64,000 bases of DNA from Phycisphaerales bacterium AB-hyl4 (GCA_041821185.1 JBGUBD010000004.1:62001-126000), one strand, 5' to 3'. Numbered from the stretch's first letter, positions 1 to 9,056 are shown. Notes: generated by a model from the sequence alone, not told the origin. Numbers and translations: made by a program.

Positions 1-2
1 AT

Positions 3-515
3 GGCGAACGGCCTGCGTGGTGGCGGCGGGCGCTGCGGTGGCTGGACCCGCGTCGGCTGTGGCATGAACTGCGGCGAGACTCGGTGAGCCGATGGTCGTT
101 CGCGACGGGGTTGTCGCTGGGGACGCTGATTGCGAATCTGCCGATCTATGGCTTTCAGACGCTGTTGAGCCTGTACCTGGCGAAGCGGCTGCATCTGCAT
201 CCGCTGCCGGTGGTGACGGGGTCGCATCTGTCGATGCCGCCGATGGGTCCGGTGCTGGTGGTGGCGGCGATCTTCGTGGGGCATCTGCTCTTGGAAGGCC
301 GTTGGCCGACGGGGATTGAAATTGAAGGCCGAGCGAGCGAGCTGGTGAGCCTGCCGGGGCGGGTGCTGCTGGCGTGGCTGGTGGGGTCGGTGCTGGTGGG
401 CGTGGCGTGCATGGCGGTGACGTTTGTCGGATGTCTGGCACTGCTGCGGTTGCTGCCGATGGAAGAGAGGCCCGCGAAAGGCGGGGGCGATGGTGGCGAG
501 GCGGGGGTTGGGTGA
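3..515 (+). CDS. DUF2062-like membrane protein, 5' end outside window
   Basis: The reading frame is open from base 3, with no ATG or GTG before the GTG at 84, and the residues before that GTG (…LWHELRRDS) fit the usual DUF2062 lead-in. The gene therefore probably begins upstream of the window. Hydrophobic segments follow: GLSLGTLIANLPIYGFQTLLSLYLA, then two more around PVLVVAAIFVGHLLL and LAWLVGSVLVGVACMAV. The first resembles the DUF2062 signature of a small glycine/proline-rich membrane domain of unknown function. It ends in a charged glycine-rich tail. Family assignment is by eye; function is unknown. Confidence 0.6.
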   Translation, partial: GERPAWWRRALRWLDPRRLWHELRRDSVSRWSFATGLSLGTLIANLPIYGFQTLLSLYLAKRLHLHPLPVVTGSHLSMPPMGPVLVVAAIFVGHLLLEGRWPTGIEIEGRASELVSLPGRVLLAWLVGSVLVGVACMAVTFVGCLALLRLLPMEERPAKGGGDGGEAGVG

Positions 516-523
516 GTCGGTGA

Positions 524-553
524 CCCACGGATTCGCTGCGCTATATCCGTGGG
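524..553. terminator. Stem-loop after the DUF2062 gene
   Basis: A 9-bp perfect inverted repeat (CCCACGGAT / ATCCGTGGG) with a 12-nt loop starts 9 bases after the stop codon and is followed by CTTTC. It probably ends the upstream transcript. The same arms recur in the palindrome at 3528-3556, so it is also a dispersed repeat. Confidence 0.5.
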
Positions 554-580
554 CTTTCATGGTGCTTGATGGGAAAAGGT

Positions 581-1897
581 ATGGACGCGAAACAGGACTA
601 TGACGTGTTGATCGTTGGCGGCGGGCCGACGGGGTCGACGGCGGCGCTGGCGCTGGCACGCAAGGGCTGGCGGGTGGCGATCCTGGAGAAGGCGACGTTT
701 CCGCGCTTTCAGATCGGCGAGTCGTTTCTGCCGGCGGGCCTGGATGTGATCCAGAAGCTGGGCCTGGAAGAGCGGGTGAGGCAGATGCCGCACGTCGACA
801 AGTATGGCGTTGAGTTCGCATTCGGCGACGGTAGAGACTGCCCCTACTTCGACTTCGGGCTGGTAATGACGGACCGTTCGAAGCAGGCGTTCAACGCGGC
901 GCGGGCGGACTACGACCAGATGCTCATTGATGCGGCGAAGGAGGCGGGCGCGACGGTGCACCAGCCAGTAACGGTGCGCGAGATTGAACAGCTTGCAGAT
1001 GATGCTGTTCGACTCGGGACGGACAAGGGCACGTTCACCGGGCGATACGTGCTGGACGCGAGCGGGCAGGCGACGTTGCTCGGCAAGCATTTGAATATCC
1101 GCACGCCGCTGCCGGACGATCATCTCCAGAACGTGGCGTACTTCGGGCATTTTGAGAACGTCGTGCGTCAGGCGGGCAAGCGCCAGGGCGACCCGACCAT
1201 CGTGATGTGTGACGAAGGCTGGTTCTGGATCATTCCGTTGAACGAGCAACACACGAGCGTGGGCGTGGTGCTTCGGCCACACATCCAGAAGCAGGTTGGC
1301 GTGCCGGCGGACCAGATGTTGCAGTGGGCGATTGCGCGCAGTCCGCTGATGCGTGAGCGGATGGCGAACGCGGTCGGGCCGGACCGGAACAAGGTGCGTG
1401 GCGACTTCAGCTACCGTTGCGATCCGTCGGCCGGGCCGGGCTATTTTCTCATCGGCGATGCGGCGATGTTTCTCGACCCGGTGTTTTCCACCGGCGTGTG
1501 CGTGGGCATGCGGTCGGCGCTGTGCGTGAGCGAGCATCTGGACCGGGTGCTTGCAGGCAAGCTCGCCCCGGCGAAGGCGCGGCGGCAATGCATGACGGGC
1601 CATCGCAAGAGCATGAAGCTGCTCGTGCGTTCGATTCAACACTACTACCGGCACAGCTTCCGCGAGTTTCTCATGCAGGGGCAGGGGCCGCTGAAGATGC
1701 ACTGCGCATTCATCACCGTGGTGGCGGGCTACGTGGTGCCGCGGACACCGCCCGGCGTGTGGTGGCGGTATCGGCTGTTCGAGCTTTGCATGCTCATCCA
1801 GGATCGGCTGCCACTCGCGCCGCGACACGCGCGGTTTTCGCTGCTCGCCCAACCCGCCGAAGCACCGGAACCGACGCGCGAGCCGGCGGCGGTATGA
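581..1897 (+). CDS. FAD-dependent oxidoreductase (halogenase / geranylgeranyl reductase-like family)
   Basis: The N-terminus has the Rossmann FAD-binding fingerprint (YDVLIVGGGPTGSTAALALA), followed about 30 residues on by FPRFQIGESFLPA, a motif typical of the flavin monooxygenase group that includes tryptophan halogenases and geranylgeranyl reductases. A second FAD contact, GYFLIGDAAMFLDPVFSTGV, lies about two thirds along. Length (about 438 residues) is normal. The substrate cannot be read from the sequence. In-frame ATGs exist at 569 and 581; 581 is preferred because it leaves the usual short lead before YDV, but no clear ribosome site settles it. The next gene starts 34 bases later. Confidence 0.8.
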   Translation: MDAKQDYDVLIVGGGPTGSTAALALARKGWRVAILEKATFPRFQIGESFLPAGLDVIQKLGLEERVRQMPHVDKYGVEFAFGDGRDCPYFDFGLVMTDRSKQAFNAARADYDQMLIDAAKEAGATVHQPVTVREIEQLADDAVRLGTDKGTFTGRYVLDASGQATLLGKHLNIRTPLPDDHLQNVAYFGHFENVVRQAGKRQGDPTIVMCDEGWFWIIPLNEQHTSVGVVLRPHIQKQVGVPADQMLQWAIARSPLMRERMANAVGPDRNKVRGDFSYRCDPSAGPGYFLIGDAAMFLDPVFSTGVCVGMRSALCVSEHLDRVLAGKLAPAKARRQCMTGHRKSMKLLVRSIQHYYRHSFREFLMQGQGPLKMHCAFITVVAGYVVPRTPPGVWWRYRLFELCMLIQDRLPLAPRHARFSLLAQPAEAPEPTREPAAV

Positions 1898-1931
1898 CGC
1901 CACGCGACGCCCGGTCCGCTACAATTCAAAC

Positions 1932-2624
1932 GTGACTGACTCACTCGACCAACTCATGCAGCGGGCCAGCGAAGCGCTGGTGAAGATGGACTACCTCGGC
2001 TGCGAGACGCTCTGCCTGCAGGCGCTGGGCATCGCGCGGCAGCAAACGGCGTGGTCTTACTACGCCCGCATCCTGCTGCCGTTGCAGGAGGCCCGGCGAC
2101 AGCGGCGGATGATCGCGGCGGAGGGCACGATCCGCCTCGGCTCGGCCGGGCTCGAAACACCCGCCGTCGACTGGCTGGAGCGGCTGCAGCCGGGGTGCAT
2201 GGTGGTGACGCATCCGCACACCGCCGACGACGCCCGCGCGCTCGACGATGCGGTGCATCAGCAGCAGTGTCATGTTGAAGTGCTCTACGCTAACCCCGCG
2301 AGCACGCGCGGCACGTGGACCGTGCGTTCGTTTCGCGGGCCGGACGTGCACGCGCTGCTGCCCGCCCCGCCGGAGGCCTGGCAACACCGCTGGCTGGACG
2401 AGCACACGCACTTGCCGCACGCCGCGGAAGACAGCACCATCGCCACGCCGGCCGACTGGTTTCTCAGTGCGGCCGAGGCCCTGGGCGATGCGGCGCTGGA
2501 CCAGGTTGAGATGGGCCTGCCCTCGCTGGACCGACTGATGCAACTGGAACGAGCGTTACAGGTGGCCCGGGATCATGAAATTCTGCATCAACGGCTGGGC
2601 GACGCGGCGCGGGCCATGCGTTAA
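1932..2624 (+). CDS. Hypothetical protein, helical N-terminus
   Basis: A 230-residue protein with a GTG start just after the oxidoreductase gene; an in-frame ATG at 1956 is an alternative start. I do not recognise a family. The first 60 residues (ASEALVKMDYLGCETLCLQAL…) look like a pair of TPR-type helices, and the middle reads like an alpha/beta fold (GCMVVTHPHTADDARALDD, HVEVLYANPAS). There is no signal peptide or membrane segment, so it is probably cytoplasmic. The close spacing and shared strand with the oxidoreductase suggest one transcript. Function is unknown. Confidence 0.6.
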   Translation: MTDSLDQLMQRASEALVKMDYLGCETLCLQALGIARQQTAWSYYARILLPLQEARRQRRMIAAEGTIRLGSAGLETPAVDWLERLQPGCMVVTHPHTADDARALDDAVHQQQCHVEVLYANPASTRGTWTVRSFRGPDVHALLPAPPEAWQHRWLDEHTHLPHAAEDSTIATPADWFLSAAEALGDAALDQVEMGLPSLDRLMQLERALQVARDHEILHQRLGDAARAMR

Positions 2625-2675
2625 ACTCATGGCTCGTCCCCGGAACCTGCGCGCCCCGACCTGAGTAACCCCGCC

Positions 2676-3488
2676 ATGGCGAATCAAGCGAACACCACCC
2701 GACGCGGCTGTGGCTGCGGCACGCTCGTGCTCGGCTGCCTGGGGGTCATCGTGCTCTTCGTCGTGGGAATCGTCGCCGTCGGCGTGTTTGCGTGGTGGCA
2801 GTGGACCAGCACGCCGGATTACTGGGACGAGCAACGAGCCCGCATCGCGCAACTGACACCTGAAGAGCGTGACCAGCGCGCCGAAGCGGTGGAGCATCGC
2901 ATTTCGAGTTGGCTCAGCCAGGCGAACGGGGCCGACCCGGATCGCAACTACGCCGCGCGATCGCTGGGTGAAGCCGGCGAGGGCGCGGACGCCCCTGCCG
3001 AGCAGAGTCAGTCGTTGAGCATGAGCTTCGACGAGGTCAACGCCTGGCTGGATCGTCGGCTCACCGGCTGGATGCAGCAACAAGAGGTCGACGTCGACCT
3101 GCCCGTGCGCGACCTCATCATCACGTCGCGGGATGGCAAGCTTATCGTCGCGGGCGACGTGCACATTCGACAGTTCAACCAGGTTGTCAGTGCTGTGATT
3201 GACGCAAACCTGCTGGCCGACGGCGACCTGCACCTGCACGTCGAACGCGTCCGCATCGGCCGTGTGCCCCTGCCCAGCGATGCGGTCGTGCAGTACGCTC
3301 GGCAACACATCCCCGACGACGAAAAAACCCAGGCCGTCCGTCAGGCGCTGGACGTGTTCGAAGGCACGAGCTTCACGCCGGTCTATCGCATCGACAATGA
3401 GCGCGAAGTCCGCCTTGTCGCCTGGTCGGTGAGTGACGATGGCGTTGAGCTGACCATCGACACCTCGCCGCGCAGCGATCGTCGCTGA
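2676..3488 (+). CDS. Hypothetical membrane-anchored protein
   Basis: The 270-residue product has a single strong membrane segment near the N-terminus (about residues 12-36, LVLGCLGVIVLFVVGIVAVGVFAWW), preceded by a short Gly/Cys-rich positively charged stretch. The rest is soluble and charged, and would lie outside the membrane if the helix is a signal anchor. A conserved-looking core (FDEVNAWLDRRL… and DGDLHLHVERVRIGRVPLP) suggests an all-beta or alpha/beta domain, but I do not recognise it. The gene is followed by a palindromic terminator shared with the convergent nitroreductase gene. Confidence 0.6.
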   Translation: MANQANTTRRGCGCGTLVLGCLGVIVLFVVGIVAVGVFAWWQWTSTPDYWDEQRARIAQLTPEERDQRAEAVEHRISSWLSQANGADPDRNYAARSLGEAGEGADAPAEQSQSLSMSFDEVNAWLDRRLTGWMQQQEVDVDLPVRDLIITSRDGKLIVAGDVHIRQFNQVVSAVIDANLLADGDLHLHVERVRIGRVPLPSDAVVQYARQHIPDDEKTQAVRQALDVFEGTSFTPVYRIDNEREVRLVAWSVSDDGVELTIDTSPRSDRR

Positions 3489-3527
3489 TTGGATGACTTA
3501 TCAAACTCAGGCGCGGTTTATGAATCT

Positions 3528-3556
3528 GAAGCCCACGGATTGAATCCGTGGGCTTC
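3528..3556. terminator. Perfect palindrome between convergent genes
   Basis: Two 14-base arms (GAAGCCCACGGATT and its reverse complement) meet around a single G. The palindrome lies between two genes pointing at each other, so it can serve as a bidirectional terminator. It shares the core CCCACGGAT/ATCCGTGGG with the hairpin at 524-553. Confidence 0.55.
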
Positions 3557-3572
3557 CGCCATCATGCCAAGC

Positions 3573-4178
3573 TCATCGCTGCACCAGCGGCGACGGCTTG
3601 CCGAACGCCTCGCCGAAGATGAACTCGTCGAACGCCTTGCGTGTGCGTGGGGCGACTTCGTCGTCGCGCATCTTTTCGGGCAGGGATTGCGGATCGCCGC
3701 CGTAGCCGATCGCGCAGCCGGTCTGTGGCTCGAAGTCTTCCGGCACGTTGAACACCTCGCGTACGCGGTCGGGCTCGATGCCCGCCATCTGGTGGAGGAA
3801 CAGCCCTTCCGCCGTCGCTTGCGCGGAAAGGTTGCCCATCGCCAGGCCCAGGTCATGTTGATGCACCCGGTTGAACTTGCCGCCTCGCGTGAACGTCTTT
3901 TTCGTCAGACCGAGCATCACGACGGGCGCGCCGCTGGCCCAGCTCGCGTTGAACTCGACGAGGCAACTGAGCACTTTCTCATACTGTTCGGGGTCGTCTT
4001 TCGTGCCGACGATAAACCGCCAGGGTTGTTCGTTGAACGACGAGGCCGACCACCGCGCCGCTTCAAACAGGCGGAGCAGTTTGTCTTGCTCTACCGGTCG
4101 GCTATCGAACGCTCGTGGGCTCCATCGTCGCGAAAGCACATCGAGTATCTCATGGTTCGGCTTAGCTGGCTTGTCCAT
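3573..4178 (-). CDS. Nitroreductase family protein
   Basis: About 201 residues, the usual size for an FMN-dependent nitroreductase. The N-terminus shows the family pattern RRWSPRAFDSRPV followed by AARWSASSFNEQPWRFIVG, where the RxSxR and S/N-QPW residues bind FMN in characterised members. The C-terminal half has IGYGGDPQSLPEK. It would reduce nitro compounds, quinones or similar acceptors with NAD(P)H in the cytoplasm; the real substrate is not predictable. The reading frame extends upstream, but the start at 4178 is chosen because AGAAAGG lies 7 bases before its ATG and the extra N-terminus has no family resemblance. Confidence 0.85.
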   Translation of the reverse strand: MDKPAKPNHEILDVLSRRWSPRAFDSRPVEQDKLLRLFEAARWSASSFNEQPWRFIVGTKDDPEQYEKVLSCLVEFNASWASGAPVVMLGLTKKTFTRGGKFNRVHQHDLGLAMGNLSAQATAEGLFLHQMAGIEPDRVREVFNVPEDFEPQTGCAIGYGGDPQSLPEKMRDDEVAPRTRKAFDEFIFGEAFGKPSPLVQR

Positions 4179-4354
4179 TTTGCAACCTTTCTCTTGAATC
4201 AAAACTATCAAGCGATACGCACACGCTTCGCCCGCAGATGCACGACCTCGGCCGCGTTCGAACCGCAGGTGAACAGTGCGACTATCGTCGCGCGGTGCAC
4301 ACCATTGGCGCATCACATCAACGATCCAGTGTAACAGCGCGGGTAACGCCCACG

Positions 4355-7099
4355 TCAATCGTCTGATTCAAGAAAGCGGTCCACCGGCGAGGCGGGGTCG
4401 ATCTCGCGTGCCTTTTCCGCAGCGCGACGCGACGCCTCGCCATCGCCCACGCGCGCGTAGAGCGCCGCGAGGCGAACCTGATGCGTCGCTCGCGTGGGTT
4501 CGAGCAGGGCAAGGCCTTGCAGGTGGTGCAGCGCCTGCTGCATATCGCCGCGCTGCATGTGAATGGTGGCCGCCAGTTCGCGATACGTGCCGTTGTAGGG
4601 TTCGCGTTGCAGTGCACGCTCGGCGGACCGCCCTGCCGTGTCAAGGTTGCCCATCCGCCGATGAATCTGTGCAAGCTGATGCGCCCATCGGCCGTGCTGA
4701 AGCTCCTGCTGATCGAGGTATGTCAGCGCGGCGACGGCTTCGTCATCCCGGCCGAGTTCGAGCGACAGTTCCACCAGCATGCGGTACGACCACGGGTCGA
4801 CCGGCCGAGCGTCGGCGTAACGCATCACCGCCCGCCGCGCCGCCGCCGGGTCGCCCGAATCAATCGCGCGATGCGCGAGCATCAGCAGCAGCTCCGGATG
4901 ACGCGGGTGTTCGTCCAGCAGTTCCGACAGTTCATCGGAGCTCTCGGGTTCACTGCGGCCGGCGAGAATGTCGCGCAACCGCTCACTGGTGTCGTGTTGT
5001 GCAAGGCCCCACTGCCGAACCTGATCGTGCGCCCACTGGCGAAACGCGCTCATGAACCCATCGCCATCCAGGCCGGTCACCTGTTCGATGGCTGGCACAT
5101 CTTCCACGCCCTTGGCATGCAGGTTGAGCATGTCGACGATCGCGTCATGGCCGAACCGGTGCACAATGAACTCATGCATCCAATGCGCCTGTGCATACGC
5201 CAACGGGCGATCGCGCGGCGTACGCGGCCTCACGAAACCCCAGTTGATCGTCTCCAACGTGAACAGCTCGTCTTCGTGCAGCGCCCACGCGAGCAGTTGG
5301 GCCGTCGAGTAGTTGCGCTCCACGTACTCTTCCGCCACGGCACACGCTTCAGTGAACCAGTGCGGCACACGGTTGTTCGTCTGCGACAGGTTGAGCGTGT
5401 GCACGTACTCATGCCGTAAGACATTTGGCCAGTCGAACGTCCCGCGTTGTCTCGCGCCCTCGCGAGGCGGCGTGATCGAGATCACCGGCCCGGTCGCAGC
5501 GCCGATCGTCCAGATTTCCGGCATGCCGGTGATGCGTACGCCGAACCATTGTTCGTCGGGCATGATGTCGATTTGTGTTTTGCGATCTGGCGCGTGGCCG
5601 TAGAGGGCGACCAACTCTTCGTGAATCTGTTCGAGTCGCTCGGGCATATCGCGGGCGAGCACTTCGTCAATGCCCTGCTTGTAGCGGATGATGAAATGAT
5701 CCGTTTCGATCGTTTCATACTGCAACAGTTCCTCGGCCAGTTGCAGTGTGTTGTTGGCTCGTCGATTGAACGGGTCCATCCGCGTGACCAGCGCAAGCTC
5801 ACGACGGGCCGCGTCAATGTCGCCTGCCTGCATGAGCATCAAGCCAAGCTCGATGCGCGGTGCTGTTGCGTTCGACTGCCGGTTAAGCGCTTCGCGCAGC
5901 ATGCGCTCCGACATGTCATATTGCCGAGCAAGCGACAGATATTCGCCGGCAAGCAACGGGCCCAGCGGCGAGCCGGGCGACAGCTCGTCATGCCGCGCCA
6001 TCGCTTCGGCGGTCGCATCGTCGTCGTACGCCATCGACTCGACCGCCACCGCCAGCGCGATCAGCTCCCGCTGCTCCGGGTAGCGTTCGAGCGCGGCGTG
6101 CAGCGTTTCGCGGGCCGTATGCGGCTCGCGCTGCACGAGGCGCATGTGCACTTCCAGCAGGTCGGCAAGCAGATGTTCATCGTTGGTCTGACGCAGCGCG
6201 TCGATCGCTTCGTTCGCACCATCGAAATTGAAGCCGCGTGCTGACATCCGCCCAAGCCGATACCACGCTTCACTGCTGCGCGGGTTCAGCGCGAGCGTTT
6301 CAAGCAGCGCTTCGACCGCGTCGGGCCGGTTGTCCTTTTCCATCAGCAGCTCGGCCTCGGTCAGATGAGCGGGCCAGTACAGCGGGTCCAACCGCTGCCG
6401 AGCGTCGGCGAGCTGGTTCATCGCCACCTGGTAATCGCGGGCCGGCCGACCTTCCAGCTGCGCGAGCATCACCAGCGCCCGCGCCGCCGCGGTCTGCTCC
6501 GCCGGGTCGTCAAACTGCTGCGGTGCACGCTCCTGCCACGCGCGCAACACGTTCGTCGCACGGTTCAGCTCGCCGCGCTGCTCGTGCGCCTGGGCACGCA
6601 GCACCGCCGCCTGCACGCTGTCCGCTTCTTCGAGCAGTTCGATCACCCGCGAGGGCTCGCCGCGATGCAGCGCCGCCCGCGCTCGCAGCATCGGCTCCAC
6701 CTGCTCGTCGGCCAGGCTGGGGTGGTTCAACTCAAACCGTTGCACCGCAAGCGACGCCCGTTCGTCCGGGGTAAGCTCGTCTTCGTCGGGCAGGTCGTCC
6801 CATCGGCCGTGGAAAATCTTGAGCTGCCGACGTTCCTCGTCGCTGATGATCGGATCATCGAGCAGGCGGTCGACCAGTGGCGCACGCTCGATCTGCTCGC
6901 TCAGCGCGGGCCCTTGTTGATGCTCGGTCGCGAGATCGCCCGGCGGGTAGATTTCCTCGTCGTCCGGCGGGCCGGGCTCCATCCCCGCATGCCCGCCCGG
7001 GTGGGCCGCCGCGGGCATGACCACGCAAAACGACAAGATCCACGCCAGCACCCACCGGCGTAAACCGGGGCGACCCATCCGTGCTACGGTAAACTGCAT
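4355..7099 (-). CDS. Secreted TPR protein with HExxH peptidase-like domain
   Basis: A 914-residue protein with a signal peptide (basic start, then WVLAWILSFCVVMPAAAHP). Most of the length is helical repeats of TPR character (for example AEALLMEKDN…, SSEAWYRLGRMSARGFNFDGA). In the middle, HEYVH at residues 563-567 and a downstream WFTEACAVAEEY resemble the gluzincin arrangement of MA-clan peptidases, with the second Glu as the likely third zinc ligand. TPR repeats resume to the C-terminus. It probably acts in the periplasm or outside the cell as a protease or scaffold; catalytic activity is inferred from the motif only. It is divergent from the aminotransferase gene. Confidence 0.75.
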   Translation of the reverse strand: MQFTVARMGRPGLRRWVLAWILSFCVVMPAAAHPGGHAGMEPGPPDDEEIYPPGDLATEHQQGPALSEQIERAPLVDRLLDDPIISDEERRQLKIFHGRWDDLPDEDELTPDERASLAVQRFELNHPSLADEQVEPMLRARAALHRGEPSRVIELLEEADSVQAAVLRAQAHEQRGELNRATNVLRAWQERAPQQFDDPAEQTAAARALVMLAQLEGRPARDYQVAMNQLADARQRLDPLYWPAHLTEAELLMEKDNRPDAVEALLETLALNPRSSEAWYRLGRMSARGFNFDGANEAIDALRQTNDEHLLADLLEVHMRLVQREPHTARETLHAALERYPEQRELIALAVAVESMAYDDDATAEAMARHDELSPGSPLGPLLAGEYLSLARQYDMSERMLREALNRQSNATAPRIELGLMLMQAGDIDAARRELALVTRMDPFNRRANNTLQLAEELLQYETIETDHFIIRYKQGIDEVLARDMPERLEQIHEELVALYGHAPDRKTQIDIMPDEQWFGVRITGMPEIWTIGAATGPVISITPPREGARQRGTFDWPNVLRHEYVHTLNLSQTNNRVPHWFTEACAVAEEYVERNYSTAQLLAWALHEDELFTLETINWGFVRPRTPRDRPLAYAQAHWMHEFIVHRFGHDAIVDMLNLHAKGVEDVPAIEQVTGLDGDGFMSAFRQWAHDQVRQWGLAQHDTSERLRDILAGRSEPESSDELSELLDEHPRHPELLLMLAHRAIDSGDPAAARRAVMRYADARPVDPWSYRMLVELSLELGRDDEAVAALTYLDQQELQHGRWAHQLAQIHRRMGNLDTAGRSAERALQREPYNGTYRELAATIHMQRGDMQQALHHLQGLALLEPTRATHQVRLAALYARVGDGEASRRAAEKAREIDPASPVDRFLESDD

Positions 7100-7158
7100 A
7101 CTTCCGCCTCTCCCAAGTGGATCAACCGACCCGTGATAGTTTAGGATTCCAACCAGCT

Positions 7159-8328
7159 ATGAGCCATGATTCTTCCCAACTTGCTGCCTGCCCCGGCTCG
7201 GACGTGTTTCCGATCCTCGACGAAATGGCCTTCTTCAACCACGCCGGCGTCGCGCCCATCTCCGGACCTGCCGCCGACGCGCTCGCTCAATACGCCGCCC
7301 GCGCCGCCAGTCACGCCTACGTCGACTCAGGCTGGTACCGTCGTGTCCGGGAGGTCAAACGTGCCGCCGCGACACTCATCAACGCACGCGGCGAGCATGA
7401 AATTGCCTTCGTCCCCAACACCACCGCCGGCCTCGCTCAGGTCGTCTACGGCCTGAACTGGCAACGCGGCGACAATGTCGTCATCACCAACGTCGAATAC
7501 CCCGCCAACCGCTACCCCTGGCAAGACATCCAACAGCGGCTCGGGGTCGACCTGATCGAAGTGCCCCAGCAACCCGACGGCCGCATCGACGTCGACGATG
7601 TGCTCGACGCGATCACCGACCGCACGCGCGTGGTCAGCCTCTCACACGTTCAGTTCGCCTCCGGCCATCGCATCGACCTCAAGCCCATCAGCGACACGTT
7701 GCATCAACTGCCCAGCGGCCGAGGCTACCTCTGCGTCGATGCGATTCAAAGCGTCGGCGTGCTGCCGGTCGACGTGCAGGCGATGGGCATCGACTTCCTC
7801 TCCGCAGACGGTCATAAGTGGATGCTCGGCCCGGAAGGTTGCGGCATCTTCTACTGCCATGAAGACCTCGCCCCCCTGCTGCGCCCGACCATCGTCGGCT
7901 GGATGTGCATGGTCGATGCGCAAAACTTCGGCGACTATCGCTTCGAACTGCTGCCCGACGCGCGACGCTTCGAGCCCGGCAGCTACAACATCCCCGGCAT
8001 CTACGCGCTGGGCGCGAGCATTGACCTGCTGTTGGAAACCGGCATCGACAAGGTCTGGGCACGCATCGAATCGCTCACCGCCCGCCTATGCGAACGTCTG
8101 CCGGAGAAAGGCTACCGCGTCTTCAGCCCGCGCGACCATGCGGACGAGCGCAGCGGCATCGTCATCTTCGAGCCGACGGATGATGCCAAGCCCCCCCTGC
8201 CGCAGATCGTGACGCAGTTGCAGCAGCAAGGCATCGTGATTGCGCTGCGCGAAGGCCGACTGCGTGCGAGCCCGCACTACTACAATCGGCTTGAGCAGAT
8301 CGATCGACTGATCGACGCGCTGCCGTGA
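7159..8328 (+). CDS. Class V aminotransferase (cysteine desulfurase-like)
   Basis: A PLP-dependent fold-type I enzyme of the class V group. The signature is clear: NHAGVAPISGPAADAL at the start, FVPNTTAGLAQVVYGL for the phosphate-binding region, CVDAIQSVGVLPVD, and SADGHKWMLGPEG, whose Lys (about residue 220) should form the Schiff base. Length of about 389 residues is normal. It may be a desulfurase, kynureninase-like or other aminotransferase; the sequence does not say which. A GTG at 7117 would add 14 residues; the ATG at 7159 is preferred because the added residues lie before the conserved domain. It is divergent from the TPR peptidase gene. Confidence 0.8.
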   Translation: MSHDSSQLAACPGSDVFPILDEMAFFNHAGVAPISGPAADALAQYAARAASHAYVDSGWYRRVREVKRAAATLINARGEHEIAFVPNTTAGLAQVVYGLNWQRGDNVVITNVEYPANRYPWQDIQQRLGVDLIEVPQQPDGRIDVDDVLDAITDRTRVVSLSHVQFASGHRIDLKPISDTLHQLPSGRGYLCVDAIQSVGVLPVDVQAMGIDFLSADGHKWMLGPEGCGIFYCHEDLAPLLRPTIVGWMCMVDAQNFGDYRFELLPDARRFEPGSYNIPGIYALGASIDLLLETGIDKVWARIESLTARLCERLPEKGYRVFSPRDHADERSGIVIFEPTDDAKPPLPQIVTQLQQQGIVIALREGRLRASPHYYNRLEQIDRLIDALP

Positions 8329-8403
8329 GCCGAGTCGCTATGGCGACCGGGTGTATCGCTGTAGGAATCGGTTGCTGATGAAAATGAAGTGAAGGTGAAG
8401 CGT

Positions 8404-8631
8404 ATGCAATGCAACATCGACGCGCGTGGCCGATCGGTTCGACTGGTGGCGGGACTGGTGACGGCAGCGGTTAGCATTCTGCTGATCGCCCTGCTGTTGA
8501 TGAATCTCGTGCAAGGCATGGCATGGTGGATCGTGGCGATCGCGGCGGGCCTAGGCGGCGCGTTTCAGATCTACGAAGGCTGGGCCGGCTGGTGCGTGTT
8601 GCGTGCAATGGGTTGGCGGACGCCGATTTGA
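8404..8631 (+). CDS. DUF2892 small membrane protein
   Basis: A 75-residue protein starting MQCNIDARGRSVRLVAGL, the typical opening of DUF2892 (YgaP-like) inner-membrane proteins. Two hydrophobic stretches follow (VTAAVSILLIALLLM and MAWWIVAIAAGLGGAFQIY), then a short tail with GWCVLRAMG. Members often accompany rhodanese or sulfur genes, but their role is unknown. A GTG at 8389 is an alternative start; the ATG at 8404 matches the family start. Confidence 0.75.
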   Translation: MQCNIDARGRSVRLVAGLVTAAVSILLIALLLMNLVQGMAWWIVAIAAGLGGAFQIYEGWAGWCVLRAMGWRTPI

Positions 8632-8918
8632 GGCACCCGTTACGAGCCAAGCATCGCCGGCGTCTGGCGGACGCGGCCCGGCTGCCTGGCTGTGATGTGA
8701 GACAGGATGCGATGCCTGCCCGAGCCGATGAGGCGAGGTCAATCGTGAGGCGTATGGCAAGCAGTACTGACCAAAATGGTTTGACGTTAAAGTGAATGAT
8801 GTTCTTCAATTGCGAGACTGGACACCGATTTGCTCGGGGGGTAGGATGATCGCTCATTCATGGCAACGAATGTGTTTTGCGACACAGGATTGTGCCGAAA
8901 AAATGAATGATGCCTTCA

Positions 8919-9010
8919 GGAGAGGTGGCCGAGTGGCTGAAGGCGACGGTTTGCTAAACCGTTGAAGGGGGTACATCCCCCTTCCGGGGGTTCGAATCCC
9001 CCCCTCTCCG
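8919..9010 (+). tRNA. tRNA-Ser (anticodon GCU)
   Basis: A 92-base cloverleaf. The acceptor arms GGAGAGG (8919-8925) and CCTCTCC (9003-9009) pair fully, with G as discriminator. The anticodon stem ACGGT/ACCGT encloses loop TTGCTAA, so the anticodon is GCT at 8953-8955, reading AGC/AGU serine codons. The long variable arm (GGGGG…CCCCC) is typical of tRNA-Ser, and the T loop is TTCGAAT. CCA is not encoded. Its 3' end is the left attachment site of the island that follows. Confidence 0.95.
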
Positions 9011-9013
9011 CTT
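8993..9013 (+). repeat. Left attachment site (attL) in the tRNA-Ser 3' end
   Basis: Twenty-one bases running from the T-loop (CGAATC…) through the acceptor stem to …CTCCGCTT are identical to 26714-26734. The sequences diverge on both sides, so the match has sharp edges. Confidence 0.85.
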
Positions 9014-9056
9014 AAATGGTCCGTATGAACGCAAAAGCGTCTACGGACCATTTTTA
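9014..9056 (+). terminator. Rho-independent terminator after tRNA-Ser
   Basis: A 12-bp outer stem (AAATGGTCCGTA / TACGGACCATTT) with an inner ACGC-AAAA-GCGT hairpin is followed by TTTATT. It lies directly beyond attL, so by the usual model it arrived with the island and now ends the tRNA transcript. Confidence 0.8.

Noticed and set aside
557..1903. 448-codon minus-strand frame opposite the oxidoreductase
   Set aside because: Arg/His/Pro-rich shadow of a well-conserved gene, no ribosome site, no domain.
3489..4334. 281-codon plus-strand frame over the nitroreductase
   Set aside because: It is antisense to a gene with clear family motifs and a good ribosome site.
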